Below are positions 56,543 through 64,000 of a stretch of 64,000 nucleotides of DNA, in pieces; the first letter of the stretch is position 1; the number at the start of each line of letters is the position of its first letter. The stretch spans positions 310,001 to 374,000 of the forward strand of contig CASIAB010000007.1 of assembly GCA_949372635.1 (NCBI GenBank), in the 5' to 3' direction. A program made the position numbers and the translations under genes. A model generated the notes under the pieces. That model did no database searches. It had not been told where the DNA came from and worked only from the letters and a program-made list of their open reading frames with translations. The stretch comes from an uncultured Pseudomonadales bacterium (lineage in GTDB: Bacteria; Pseudomonadota; Gammaproteobacteria; Pseudomonadales; Pseudohongiellaceae).

Positions 56543-57382
56543 ATGCACGAGACAGTAAAAGTACTAGTAAAGGCTCTAGCGATCTCCATGGCGTTGGCCG
56601 CAGCCATGCCGGCGCTAGGACAGAACGCAACCGGCAACGACAGGGACATCGAGAATAATCTAATGATGGCGATGGCATGGAAACAGACCGCTGCCGAATT
56701 TCGAGCTCTTTATTACCAAGGCTTCAACATTGCTCGCATGCGCGTTGAGATTGCTTTGGCGCAGAAAAAAGACGATTCTTTGCCTCTCGCAATAATTAGT
56801 GATGTCGATGAAACTTTGTTACTCGCGAATGACTACTGGGGTTACCTCATCACTCAGGGGCAAGATTTTTTCGACGATGCGTCCTGGGATCGTTGGATCG
56901 AGGAAAATCGCGCAGTCGCAAGTCCGGGGGCATTGGAGTTTCTTAATTTCTGCGTGAGCAATTCAGTTGAAATTTTCTATGTGACCAACCGTGACCAGGG
57001 CGAGACTACAGTGCAGCTGGCGATTGAAAACCTGAACGCCGTTCGCTTTCCTCACGTTGACGCTGCGCACCTGCGAGTCTTACGAGAGAGTTCCAACAAG
57101 GAAATAGTGCAGCAGCAGATAAGAGAAGATTATGAAGTGGTCGCGCTGTTAGGCGACAATCTTAATGACTTTGCGCGTCGCTATTACTCCACTGATGTAG
57201 ATCAGCGCATGAGTCTTATGGAACAGGACAAAGACCGTTATGGCCGCGACTATATTCTTTTTCCGAACCCTACTGACGGTCATTGGATCCGCGCAATCTT
57301 CGGCGAGTCAGAGCCCCCCGCAAGCGATGAGAATCGGGATATAATCAGGCGCGCTGCGACACGTGCTGCCTGGGCCCCTTAG
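56543..57382 (+). CDS. Secreted HAD-type acid phosphatase, class C / e(P4) family
   Basis: A 279-residue exported phosphatase. The signal peptide ends near PALGQ; there is no lipobox, unlike Haemophilus lipoprotein e(P4). The HAD nucleophile motif is IISDVDETLLLAND near residue 88, followed by FYVTNRDQGE and ALLGDNLNDFARRY, which together give the DDDD signature. WIEENRAVASPGALEFL is typical of the family. Likely releases phosphate from nucleotides or other monoesters in the periplasm. Confidence 0.9.
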   Translation: MHETVKVLVKALAISMALAAAMPALGQNATGNDRDIENNLMMAMAWKQTAAEFRALYYQGFNIARMRVEIALAQKKDDSLPLAIISDVDETLLLANDYWGYLITQGQDFFDDASWDRWIEENRAVASPGALEFLNFCVSNSVEIFYVTNRDQGETTVQLAIENLNAVRFPHVDAAHLRVLRESSNKEIVQQQIREDYEVVALLGDNLNDFARRYYSTDVDQRMSLMEQDKDRYGRDYILFPNPTDGHWIRAIFGESEPPASDENRDIIRRAATRAAWAP

Positions 57383-57472
57383 TCACTCATGCGATTTTAT
57401 AACTCGGCAGACACAAACCCAAGCAATAGAATGCAAGTCATTCGCTTGGCGAACAAATTAACAGGATAGACA

Positions 57473-58567
57473 ATGAATTCAGACGTACTCTTTAAGCCGT
57501 TCAATCACCCGAAGTTACAATTACCCAATCGCATTATCATGGCGCCTATGACGAGACAGTTCTCTCCTAATGGTATACCCAATACTAATGTCGAAGAATA
57601 TTACAGAAGGCGCGCCGCAGGCGGTGTCGGGCTAATCATTACTGAAGGCACGACCGTCAATCACAAGGCCGCTTCATCGGGGGTGCAGATACCTTGTTTC
57701 CACGGAGAAGCCTTAGAAGGTTGGGGAAAAGTGGTCAAGGCCGTACATGCCGCTGGTGGCAAGATAGCGCCACAGTTGTGGCACGTGGGCTCGATTCGCA
57801 AACCAGGCGAAGGGCCAAATCCAGACTATCCCTCAGCGACACCTTCCGGGCTATTAGGGCCAGATAAAAAAGTACTAGAGCCACTTTCCACCACTGAGAT
57901 CGATGAGCTGGTTGCAGCTTATGCCAAAGCTGCATCCGATGCAGTTCGCCTTGGATTCGATGCTATCGAGTTACACGGAGCGCATGGCTATCTGATCGAT
58001 AACTTCTTCTGGGCAGGCACCAATCAAAGAGATGATAAGTACGGAGGCTCTCTTGAAAATCGAACGCGATTTGCCGTTGAGATTATGCAGGCGATACGTG
58101 GAGAAATAGGCGACGATTTTCCTGTGATCTTGCGCTTCTCGCAATGGAAGCAACAGGACTTCGAATCGAAATTGGCACAGACGGCGGGTGAGCTTGAGCA
58201 ATTTCTTAGCCCCCTCTCCGATGCGGGCGTAGATATCTTTCATTGCAGCACGAGACGATTTTGGGAGCCAGAATTCGATGGCTCTTCCCTGAATCTAGCG
58301 GGCTGGGTTAAGAAGATAACAGCTAAGCCAACAATCAGTGTGGGTAGTGTCGGCCTAAGCGAAGAATTCGTTGCGACCTATAGTGATGGTGCTGCGGAAG
58401 TGGCAGGGCTCGATGAGCTACTGAACCGCATGGAAGCCGATGAGTTTGACCTAATCGCAGTGGGTCGCGCGTTGATAGCGAACCCTGAGTGGGCCAACAA
58501 AGTAAAAAATAATGATATGGATTCGATTGAGACTTTCCGTAAAGAACAGTTAACCGAGCTTGTCTAG
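57473..58567 (+). CDS. Old yellow enzyme-family NADH:flavin oxidoreductase
   Basis: FMN-dependent ene-reductase of 364 residues with a TIM barrel: PNRIIMAPMTRQFS at strand 1, GVGLIITEGTTVNHKA, APQLWHVGS, GFDAIELHGAHGYLIDNFF with the substrate-binding His pair (HGAH), NQRDDKYGGSLENRTRF, and VGRALIANPEW near the C-terminus. It reduces activated C=C bonds; physiological substrate unknown. Cytosolic. Single gene between the phosphatase and a di-haem cytochrome gene. Confidence 0.9.
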   Translation: MNSDVLFKPFNHPKLQLPNRIIMAPMTRQFSPNGIPNTNVEEYYRRRAAGGVGLIITEGTTVNHKAASSGVQIPCFHGEALEGWGKVVKAVHAAGGKIAPQLWHVGSIRKPGEGPNPDYPSATPSGLLGPDKKVLEPLSTTEIDELVAAYAKAASDAVRLGFDAIELHGAHGYLIDNFFWAGTNQRDDKYGGSLENRTRFAVEIMQAIRGEIGDDFPVILRFSQWKQQDFESKLAQTAGELEQFLSPLSDAGVDIFHCSTRRFWEPEFDGSSLNLAGWVKKITAKPTISVGSVGLSEEFVATYSDGAAEVAGLDELLNRMEADEFDLIAVGRALIANPEWANKVKNNDMDSIETFRKEQLTELV

Positions 58568-58649
58568 TTTCATAGAAGTAACGATAACTGATTAGACTAC
58601 ATATGCGAGCTAGATTTTTAGAAAGCTAGAACAAGGGGTTGAAGAAATT

Positions 58650-59540
58650 ATGGAGTTCGCCCAATCGAAGGTGAAGCTTTTCCTTATTGGTATTTTCTTC
58701 GTGCTGTTGTTGGTGGCTTTGCTGTTATTCCTGCCACCTTCTGTCTCTGGTTCCGCTACGCTGTCTGAATCTGAAGAGGCTATCGAGCGCGGCGAATATC
58801 TAGTGGTAGCGGGAGGCTGCATTAGCTGCCACCGCGGCGAAGATGACGAGGAATCGCTTGTCGGAGGACTCGCGCTAGTGACTGATTTTGGCACGTTCTA
58901 TGCGCCAAACATAACACCTGATATGGAGACCGGGATTGGTAGTTGGGAAGCGAAGGATTTTTTACTCGCTTTACAGCATGGCCGTAAGCCTGGCGGTAGG
59001 TTTTACTATCCGGCATTCCCGTATCGCGCCTATGGAGGTCTGCGCGACGAAGATGTGCTGGATATCGGTTCCTACCTTATGAGCCTGGAGCCGCAAAACA
59101 ATACGGTCCCAGAAGCCCAAACGCCGTTCTGGCTAAACCGCTGGGCAATGGCCGGATGGAACTTATTGGCAGACATGGCTGAAGCCGATGCTGAAATCTT
59201 CGAAGATGAATTAGTTGCGCGCGGAGCGTATCTTGCGCGAAATCTTGGTCATTGTAGCGAGTGCCATACGCCAAGAAATACAATGGGAATTCTCGATGCT
59301 AGCAGAGAATTTGCAGGCGCAACCTTGGGTGAGGAAGTTATTGAAGCAATAAATGCAGAGGCGCTAAGTGAGTGGACAACGAATAATTTTGATATCTTTC
59401 TCTTTATCGGTTTGAAACCTGACGGTGACTTTGCTGGCGGCGACATGAACGATGTTATCGAACACAATACCAGCAAGATCAACGATGAAGACAGAGACGC
59501 GTTGGCGGCATTCTTTACGCGGCACAACCAATTCGAATAA
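58650..59540 (+). CDS. Membrane-anchored di-haem cytochrome c
   Basis: A 296-residue protein with an N-terminal helix (FLIGIFFVLLLVALLLFL) that is probably uncleaved. Two haem sites: CISCHRG near residue 55 and CSECHTP near residue 208. Segments TDFGTFYAPNITPDMETGIG, FLLALQHGRKPGGRFYYPAFPYRAY and EDVLDIGSYLMSL match the cytochrome subunits of membrane alcohol and gluconate dehydrogenases. It would carry electrons from a periplasmic dehydrogenase, possibly the quinoprotein at 51850-53673. A strong terminator follows. Confidence 0.88.
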   Translation: MEFAQSKVKLFLIGIFFVLLLVALLLFLPPSVSGSATLSESEEAIERGEYLVVAGGCISCHRGEDDEESLVGGLALVTDFGTFYAPNITPDMETGIGSWEAKDFLLALQHGRKPGGRFYYPAFPYRAYGGLRDEDVLDIGSYLMSLEPQNNTVPEAQTPFWLNRWAMAGWNLLADMAEADAEIFEDELVARGAYLARNLGHCSECHTPRNTMGILDASREFAGATLGEEVIEAINAEALSEWTTNNFDIFLFIGLKPDGDFAGGDMNDVIEHNTSKINDEDRDALAAFFTRHNQFE

Positions 59541-59563
59541 TCTCAGTTAGATATTCAGGCCTT

Positions 59564-59597
59564 AAAAAGGCAGCCTAAGCTGCCTTTTTAATTTTTT
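59564..59597. terminator. Bidirectional intrinsic terminator
   Basis: AAAAAGGCAGC (59564-59574) and GCTGCCTTTTT (59579-59589) form an 11-bp stem with a 4-base loop, then AATTTTTT. It stands between the stop of the di-haem cytochrome gene and the converging cytochrome c' gene and suits both. Confidence 0.9.
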
Positions 59598-59610
59598 ACA
59601 ATGCATACAG

Positions 59611-60099
59611 TTAGTCGTTGTCTACTCTGAAGTCATCGTGACAGTTTCCACAACTACCGCCGAGGCCTCGGAACGCGCCTAGAGTAGCACCCATGTCACC
59701 GCCAGCAGCGACTTCCGCAAAAGCGTTAGCACCCTCTAGCAACGCCTGAGCGCGTTCGGCGAATCCGGCTGGGTTTTCCCAAATCACATCTAGTGCTTCG
59801 GTCTCGACGTCGAAATCACGAGTGTCCATAGCAGCGAACAAGTCGGGAATCATCGGTGCAAGAGCGGATATGTTACGCGCGTTCTTTTCTGCTAGCTCTG
59901 CATTGAAGGGCGCGCCCTGTGCCATGCCGGCGATAGGAAGGAGATTGAATAGAAGCAGTTTGAACACAGACTGGCGCGTTTCGGCGGCCCCTGCTGCTCT
60001 TTGTGCTGGGGTGGGTTCGTCTTGAGCCGACGCGGTAAACAGTGTGCCCGAAACAAGCATCGTTAAAGCAGAAGCTAGTACAAGTGCTTTCTTGATCAT
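59611..60099 (-). CDS. Cytochrome c' / c556-like protein
   Basis: A 162-residue periplasmic haem protein from ATG 60099 (GGAGA site just before; ATG 60111 is an alternative). Signal peptide ends near LFTASAQ. The body is helical (RQSVFKLLLFNLLPI, NARNISALAPMIPDLF) and the haem motif CGNCHDDFRV is at the extreme C-terminus, the layout of four-helix cytochrome c'. Such proteins bind NO or move electrons; the role is not readable. Confidence 0.88.
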   Translation of the reverse strand: MIKKALVLASALTMLVSGTLFTASAQDEPTPAQRAAGAAETRQSVFKLLLFNLLPIAGMAQGAPFNAELAEKNARNISALAPMIPDLFAAMDTRDFDVETEALDVIWENPAGFAERAQALLEGANAFAEVAAGGDMGATLGAFRGLGGSCGNCHDDFRVDND

Positions 60100-60348
60100 T
60101 AATTTCTCCATTCCCTTATAGGATATTGCTATTTAAATTAATTCGTTTAGCTCAGTGTTTGGCAACAGGGCTCTAAAATTTGCCTTCTGCAAAACTACAG
60201 ATCCAGACTATATTACAAGTAATTTTTTAATGTCACTGCATCTGGACGAAATCTTTTGCACAGGAGCAACTCGCGAGCAGGATCCTCCTTCTTGTAGAAG
60301 ACCAGACAATAGTGCATTTTATTCGAGTCTATCCAGAGGTTTCCTAAC

Positions 60349-62448
60349 TTACCAAATTCGAACGCGTTCTTCTGGAGATAAATACAAGGCATCTTCTGGT
60401 TGAACGTCAAATGCTTCGTACCATTCATCGAAGTTTCTCACTACACCATTGACACGAAATTCCGATGGTGAATGAGGGTCAGATGTCAGTCTCTGAATCA
60501 GCGCATCTTCTCGATACTTTCTTTGCCAAACTTGCGCCCAGCTCAGAAAGAATCGTTGATCACCTGTTAGCCCATCTATAATAAGTGCTTCTTCACCGTC
60601 TAGTGCCATTTTATAGGCGCGGTACGCGAGAGATAGACCGCCAACGTCTCCGATGTTTTCCCCAAGGGTGAAATTGCCGTCGATAAAATATCCTTCTACC
60701 GGTTCAAACTGGTCGTACTGCGCGGCAAGTGCTGTTGTTAGTACTTCGAAGTTGGAGCGATCTTCGTCGGTCCACCAATTTCGCTGCACGCCCATAGAGT
60801 CCGACTTAGATCCTTGATCGTCAAAGCCGTGCCCCATCTCATGACCGATGACAGCACCGATGCCGCCATAGTTTACGGCTAGATCTGCAGCCGGATCGAA
60901 AAAGGGTGGTTGTAAGATCCCAGCTGGGAATACAATTTCATTAAAAGAGGAATTATAATAGGCGTTCACTGTTTGTGGCGTCATACCCCATTCTTCTCTA
61001 TTCGTAGGTTTGCCTAATCGACTCAGGCTATCTTCATAATTAAATTCACGTACGCTCTGCGCGTTTGCAAATAGATCGTCGAGGCCAATTTCGATAGAAG
61101 ACAAATCTGTCCACTCATCGGGATACGCGATCTTGGGTCGGAAGGCATTTAATTTCAATAATGCTTCTGTCTTTGTTTCATCACCCATCCAATCGAGTTG
61201 CTCGATACTCTGTGCAAGAGCGGTTCTCAAATTCTCAACTAAATCTCCCATCTGTTGTTTAGCAGACTCTGGGAAATGCCGCTCTACATAAACCTGGCCA
61301 ACCGCCTCGCCCAGGCTGTTGAGTGCACCCACACGAGCGACGCCTCGCTCCCAGCGCTCCCTCCGCTGAGGCACGCCGTTCAGTATTGTTGAATAGAAGT
61401 GAAAATTCTCTTGATCGATCTCATCAGATAACACGCCGGCATTGTTTGAGATGAAGTGATAGGTCATGTAGCTATTCCAGTTCGCTACTGGGATTTCAGC
61501 TATAAGATCGATGATCGGCGCCATGGCACTTGGGTAGGAAACATTTAGATCCTCCAGATATTTAACTCCCGCTGAGGAGAAGTAGCTATCCCAATCAAAG
61601 CCTGAATACGCGGCTGTGAATTCATCATAGCTCATTGGATTATAAGTGAGATCTCGATTGCGTCGGTCGGCTCTTGGCCAGAGATGTTCAGCAATTCGAG
61701 TTTCAACCGCTAACACTGCTGCTGCTTTCGCGGCTCCGTCTTCGATGTTGGCGAAATCTAATATGCGTTCTATATGTCCTGCGTATTCTGCTCGGACATT
61801 CCGATATTGCTCCGTGTCCTCAAGGTAATAATCGCGATCAGGTAGCCCTATTCCGCCAACAGACACGCCGAGCTGGTGGCGATCGGGATTACTTCGGTCC
61901 GCACCTATCCCGAAGCTAATTGGACTGGCGGTGGTATCTATGCGAGAGCGGCCAAAAGCGGCAACCAGCTCATCCTCTGTGTCGATCTCCGCAAGTTTAG
62001 ACAAACCGGCTAGCAGGGGGCTGATGCCACGCTCGTTTAGTGCATCGGTATTCATATAGCTGAGATAGTAATCGCTGATTTTCTGCTCCATCGAACCCTG
62101 TGCTGGCTCGATTGAAGTTAGGTCAGTAATGATCGTGCGCACTCTCTCATCGGAACGATCGCCGAGAACAGAGAACGAACCATAATTGCTTCGATCCGCT
62201 GGAAGCTCATAGGTATCAAGCCATTGGCCATTAGTGAAGCGGAAAAAATCGTCGCCAGCTCGAGTATCCGGATCCTGATGGGATAGGTCTATGCCGAAGC
62301 TGCCAAGCTCGGCAGTCAATATTTTAAGATTCTCACCGGCAGGATTCTCAGCAGAACTTTGTACCAAACCTACTGTGCTTTCTTCCGCTGAACAGGCAGC
62401 TAATATTGCAAACGAGATAGTGAAAAAGATTTTAAGTGGTGACGACAT
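60349..62448 (-). CDS. M13-family (neprilysin/PepO-like) metallopeptidase, lipoprotein
   Basis: A 699-residue zinc endopeptidase. Start at ATG 62448 with GGAGA upstream; the TTG at 62472 is unlikely. The lipobox AAC gives a membrane-anchored periplasmic protein. The N-terminal domain runs from DLSHQDPDTRAGDDFFRFTN; zinc site HEMGH in IGAVIGHEMGHGFDD, with NAYYNSSFNEIVFPAGIL before it, and GENIGDVGGLSLAYRA giving the third ligand. The C-terminus ends VRIW, near the family's usual x-W end. It cleaves peptides smaller than about 5 kDa in related enzymes. Confidence 0.93.
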   Translation of the reverse strand: MSSPLKIFFTISFAILAACSAEESTVGLVQSSAENPAGENLKILTAELGSFGIDLSHQDPDTRAGDDFFRFTNGQWLDTYELPADRSNYGSFSVLGDRSDERVRTIITDLTSIEPAQGSMEQKISDYYLSYMNTDALNERGISPLLAGLSKLAEIDTEDELVAAFGRSRIDTTASPISFGIGADRSNPDRHQLGVSVGGIGLPDRDYYLEDTEQYRNVRAEYAGHIERILDFANIEDGAAKAAAVLAVETRIAEHLWPRADRRNRDLTYNPMSYDEFTAAYSGFDWDSYFSSAGVKYLEDLNVSYPSAMAPIIDLIAEIPVANWNSYMTYHFISNNAGVLSDEIDQENFHFYSTILNGVPQRRERWERGVARVGALNSLGEAVGQVYVERHFPESAKQQMGDLVENLRTALAQSIEQLDWMGDETKTEALLKLNAFRPKIAYPDEWTDLSSIEIGLDDLFANAQSVREFNYEDSLSRLGKPTNREEWGMTPQTVNAYYNSSFNEIVFPAGILQPPFFDPAADLAVNYGGIGAVIGHEMGHGFDDQGSKSDSMGVQRNWWTDEDRSNFEVLTTALAAQYDQFEPVEGYFIDGNFTLGENIGDVGGLSLAYRAYKMALDGEEALIIDGLTGDQRFFLSWAQVWQRKYREDALIQRLTSDPHSPSEFRVNGVVRNFDEWYEAFDVQPEDALYLSPEERVRIW

Positions 62449-62714
62449 TTTGAATCTCCGATATGTATTCAATGGTTGTTAATCAGTCAAATTAGCATTC
62501 TCACAAAGAAGTATACCTGAATTAAAAAAGAGCGAAATTGCAGACAAATCCAGAAAAATTCCTGCTCTTATATTTACTAGAAGATGTGGGTAAGATAAAG
62601 CGCTATCGGCATCATCGATTCTTATAGGAGGCATCAAGGTTTGTAGGAGAGAAGGAATTTGGTGGTCGCTGTAAACACAGCGTTACATTAGTTGCCCTAA
62701 TTCTCATCATCCCG

Positions 62715-63269
62715 ATGCGATCAATCTTTATGAAAAACGAAATCGCCGAAGCTAATGTGTCATGGCTAGCCGTCATCATCATGTTGTTCGGCCTTTTGTT
62801 GTTAGCTAGCTACAGCAATGAGCTACTCAAGCAAAAGGTAATAGGACCAGGCAGCAGCGCTGATCTCGGTTTCGCGGCGGATTGTAGAGCAGACGAGCTA
62901 GAAGAAGAACAACTCTCCCTTGAAGAATGTCAGCTGATGGTGAGTAATGTGCGCATTATCTTGATTTCGAGTCCCCAGTGGTATCGCTCCTATCAATTAA
63001 TGCTCTCGAGCTTAGGGATAGCGGCGACACTATTTTCTCTAGTTACCGCCTTCGGCCTGATAAATAGACAGAGCCCTGCGCTGCGCTTGACGATCGTTAG
63101 CACTGCATTGCTTCTCATCATCGATGTCGCGGGCTTCGTTGCCGCTGTTAATATTGGGCCATTGCTGCGTGCACAATATCTGTGGCCTCTGTTGCTTTGG
63201 ATCTGCATCCATTTGTGTATGTTAGTCGCGGTCATCCGTTTCGGGCAGCAAAGTAAAATGGATAACTGA
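62715..63269 (+). CDS. Four-helix membrane protein of unknown function
   Basis: A 184-residue protein with hydrophobic segments near residues 17-33, 97-115, 123-145 and 152-172. The loop between helices 1 and 2 is acidic and has two cysteines (DCRADELEEEQLSLEEC). I do not recognise the family. ATG 62730 is an alternative start and neither has a clear ribosome site. Its stop overlaps the next start as ATGA, so it is translationally coupled to a cytochrome b561 protein and may act with it. Confidence 0.65.
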   Translation: MRSIFMKNEIAEANVSWLAVIIMLFGLLLLASYSNELLKQKVIGPGSSADLGFAADCRADELEEEQLSLEECQLMVSNVRIILISSPQWYRSYQLMLSSLGIAATLFSLVTAFGLINRQSPALRLTIVSTALLLIIDVAGFVAAVNIGPLLRAQYLWPLLLWICIHLCMLVAVIRFGQQSKMDN

Positions 63270-63835
63270 TGTCGGAAACTAGGAATCCAGTGGAGCCTGA
63301 ACGTGAGAACTTGCCGCGTCTGGTGGTACTTCTACATTGGTTGCTGGCAGCCTCCGTCTTTTTTCTTTTCGTTTCGAGTTGGTGGATGTTGTCTTTACCG
63401 CTACCCTCCGCCGAATTTACTTACCGTGAACTGCCATTTCAACTGCATAAGAATATCGGCATCACCCTGTTTATTGCCGTAATTACGATGGCTTCAATGC
63501 GTGTTAGAGCATTGCTGCGAGAGGCGAGTTCGCCTCAGGATTGGTTGCAGCGTCTGGCAGTGGTGGATCATATATTACTGTATATACTGCTGACGATTTG
63601 TTGCCTTAGTGGCTATATGTCGTCTTCCTACAGCGGATGGAGTACTACTTTATGGTGGCTTGTCGACATTCCGTCAATGACTGCGGAAAATGATGATCTC
63701 AACATTCTGTTCTCCGACGTTCATCTATGGAGTTGTTGGGCGTTATTAGGATTGCTTCTGCTGCACATCGGCGGCGCGATCTATCATGGAATTGGCAACG
63801 ATGGCGCAATCGACAAAATGTTTCGACTGCGCTAA
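63269..63835 (+). CDS. Cytochrome b561-family protein
   Basis: A 188-residue four-helix membrane protein with histidines placed as in CybB-type b561: LVVLLHWLLAAS in helix 1, FQLHKNIGITLFIAVI in helix 2, VDHILLYILLTICCLSGY in helix 3, and SDVHLW plus LLLLHIGGAIYHG in helix 4. It should bind two haem b and move electrons across or within the inner membrane, for example to quinone or superoxide. Coupled by ATGA to the gene before it. Confidence 0.87.
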   Translation: MSETRNPVEPERENLPRLVVLLHWLLAASVFFLFVSSWWMLSLPLPSAEFTYRELPFQLHKNIGITLFIAVITMASMRVRALLREASSPQDWLQRLAVVDHILLYILLTICCLSGYMSSSYSGWSTTLWWLVDIPSMTAENDDLNILFSDVHLWSCWALLGLLLLHIGGAIYHGIGNDGAIDKMFRLR

Positions 63836-63872
63836 CTAAGAATTACAAAATTACACAAGACGAGAAAAAAGA

Positions 63873-64000
63873 ATGGAAGAGATTCAAACTTTTGTAACTC
63901 ACCTTGAGTGTAGCTACACGGGAAAAATTTATCCGGCCGATCAACTTCACGGTCTGTCGGAAGCGGGCAAACCACTCTTGGTCAAGTACGACCTCGATGC
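63873..64000 (+). CDS. Threonine synthase-like protein, N-terminal fragment
   Basis: The window ends 43 codons into this gene. MEEIQTFVTHLECSYTGKIY, followed by DQLHGLSEAGKPLLVKYDLD, resembles the N-terminal region of the long-form threonine synthase/PLP-lyase family (HLxCxxCGxxY ... GxPLxVRYDL). Here the second zinc-type cysteine is absent. The rest lies outside the window, so the assignment rests on this short stretch. Confidence 0.6.
   Translation, partial: MEEIQTFVTHLECSYTGKIYPADQLHGLSEAGKPLLVKYDLD

Noticed and set aside
60155..60428. Two overlapping frames (82 codons plus, 71 codons minus) between the M13 peptidase and cytochrome c' genes
   Set aside because: They overlap each other and the end of the peptidase gene, neither resembles a known protein, and neither has a good start signal.

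Overview
The window looks like the chromosome of a marine-type gammaproteobacterium of the Pseudomonadales/Cellvibrionales/Oceanospirillales breadth. Three things point there: Pseudomonas-like gene order (queG-orn-rsgA-rhodanese-psd on one side, tolC and nudF-yqiB-cpdA-yqiA-parE-parC on the other), a monomeric NADP isocitrate dehydrogenase, and a marine proteobacterial sortase regulator set. I cannot name genus or species. No rRNA, tRNA, CRISPR array, insertion sequence, integrase or phage gene was seen.

Layout. 1-8.2 kb: central carbon genes (epd-pgk-fba, serA divergent from a D-2-hydroxyglutarate dehydrogenase-type flavoenzyme, a cold-shock gene, rpiA). 8.2-18.2 kb: psd, a rhodanese, rsgA, orn, queG, a methionine-type aminotransferase, tolC, an M14 carboxypeptidase and a DAHP synthase. 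18.2-24.6 kb: small enzymes around an orphan PDS regulator set (pdsO divergent from pdsR-pdsS) with no sortase or target in the window. 24.7-32.0 kb: the nudF-yqiB-cpdA-yqiA-parE-parC run. 37.6-40.4 kb: EF-P and its modifying enzymes (epmB divergent from efp-epmA). 42.1-44.3 kb: idh.

From about 32 kb onward the content becomes accessory and mostly exported: epoxide hydrolase, phytanoyl-CoA dioxygenase-like enzyme, NHL propeller, PQQ-type quinoprotein with a c5-like cytochrome, secreted SurE, class C acid phosphatase, di-haem cytochrome c, cytochrome c', M13 peptidase and cytochrome b561. A two-gene unit at 48.6-51.2 kb joins an NqrB/RnfD-like membrane protein with a Sel1-like tail to a membrane-anchored formylglycine-enzyme-like protein. 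It is the best candidate here for an undescribed system.

Reading the spaces between genes by codon shows five decayed genes that are not apparent as intact ORFs: a GFA-family enzyme with three in-frame stops, the C-terminal half of a FimX-like EAL protein with two in-frame stops, a LysE/RhtB exporter, a DUF6515-like secreted protein, and a truncated VOC protein. All five lie between 32 and 52 kb, which suggests recent gene loss in this accessory stretch.
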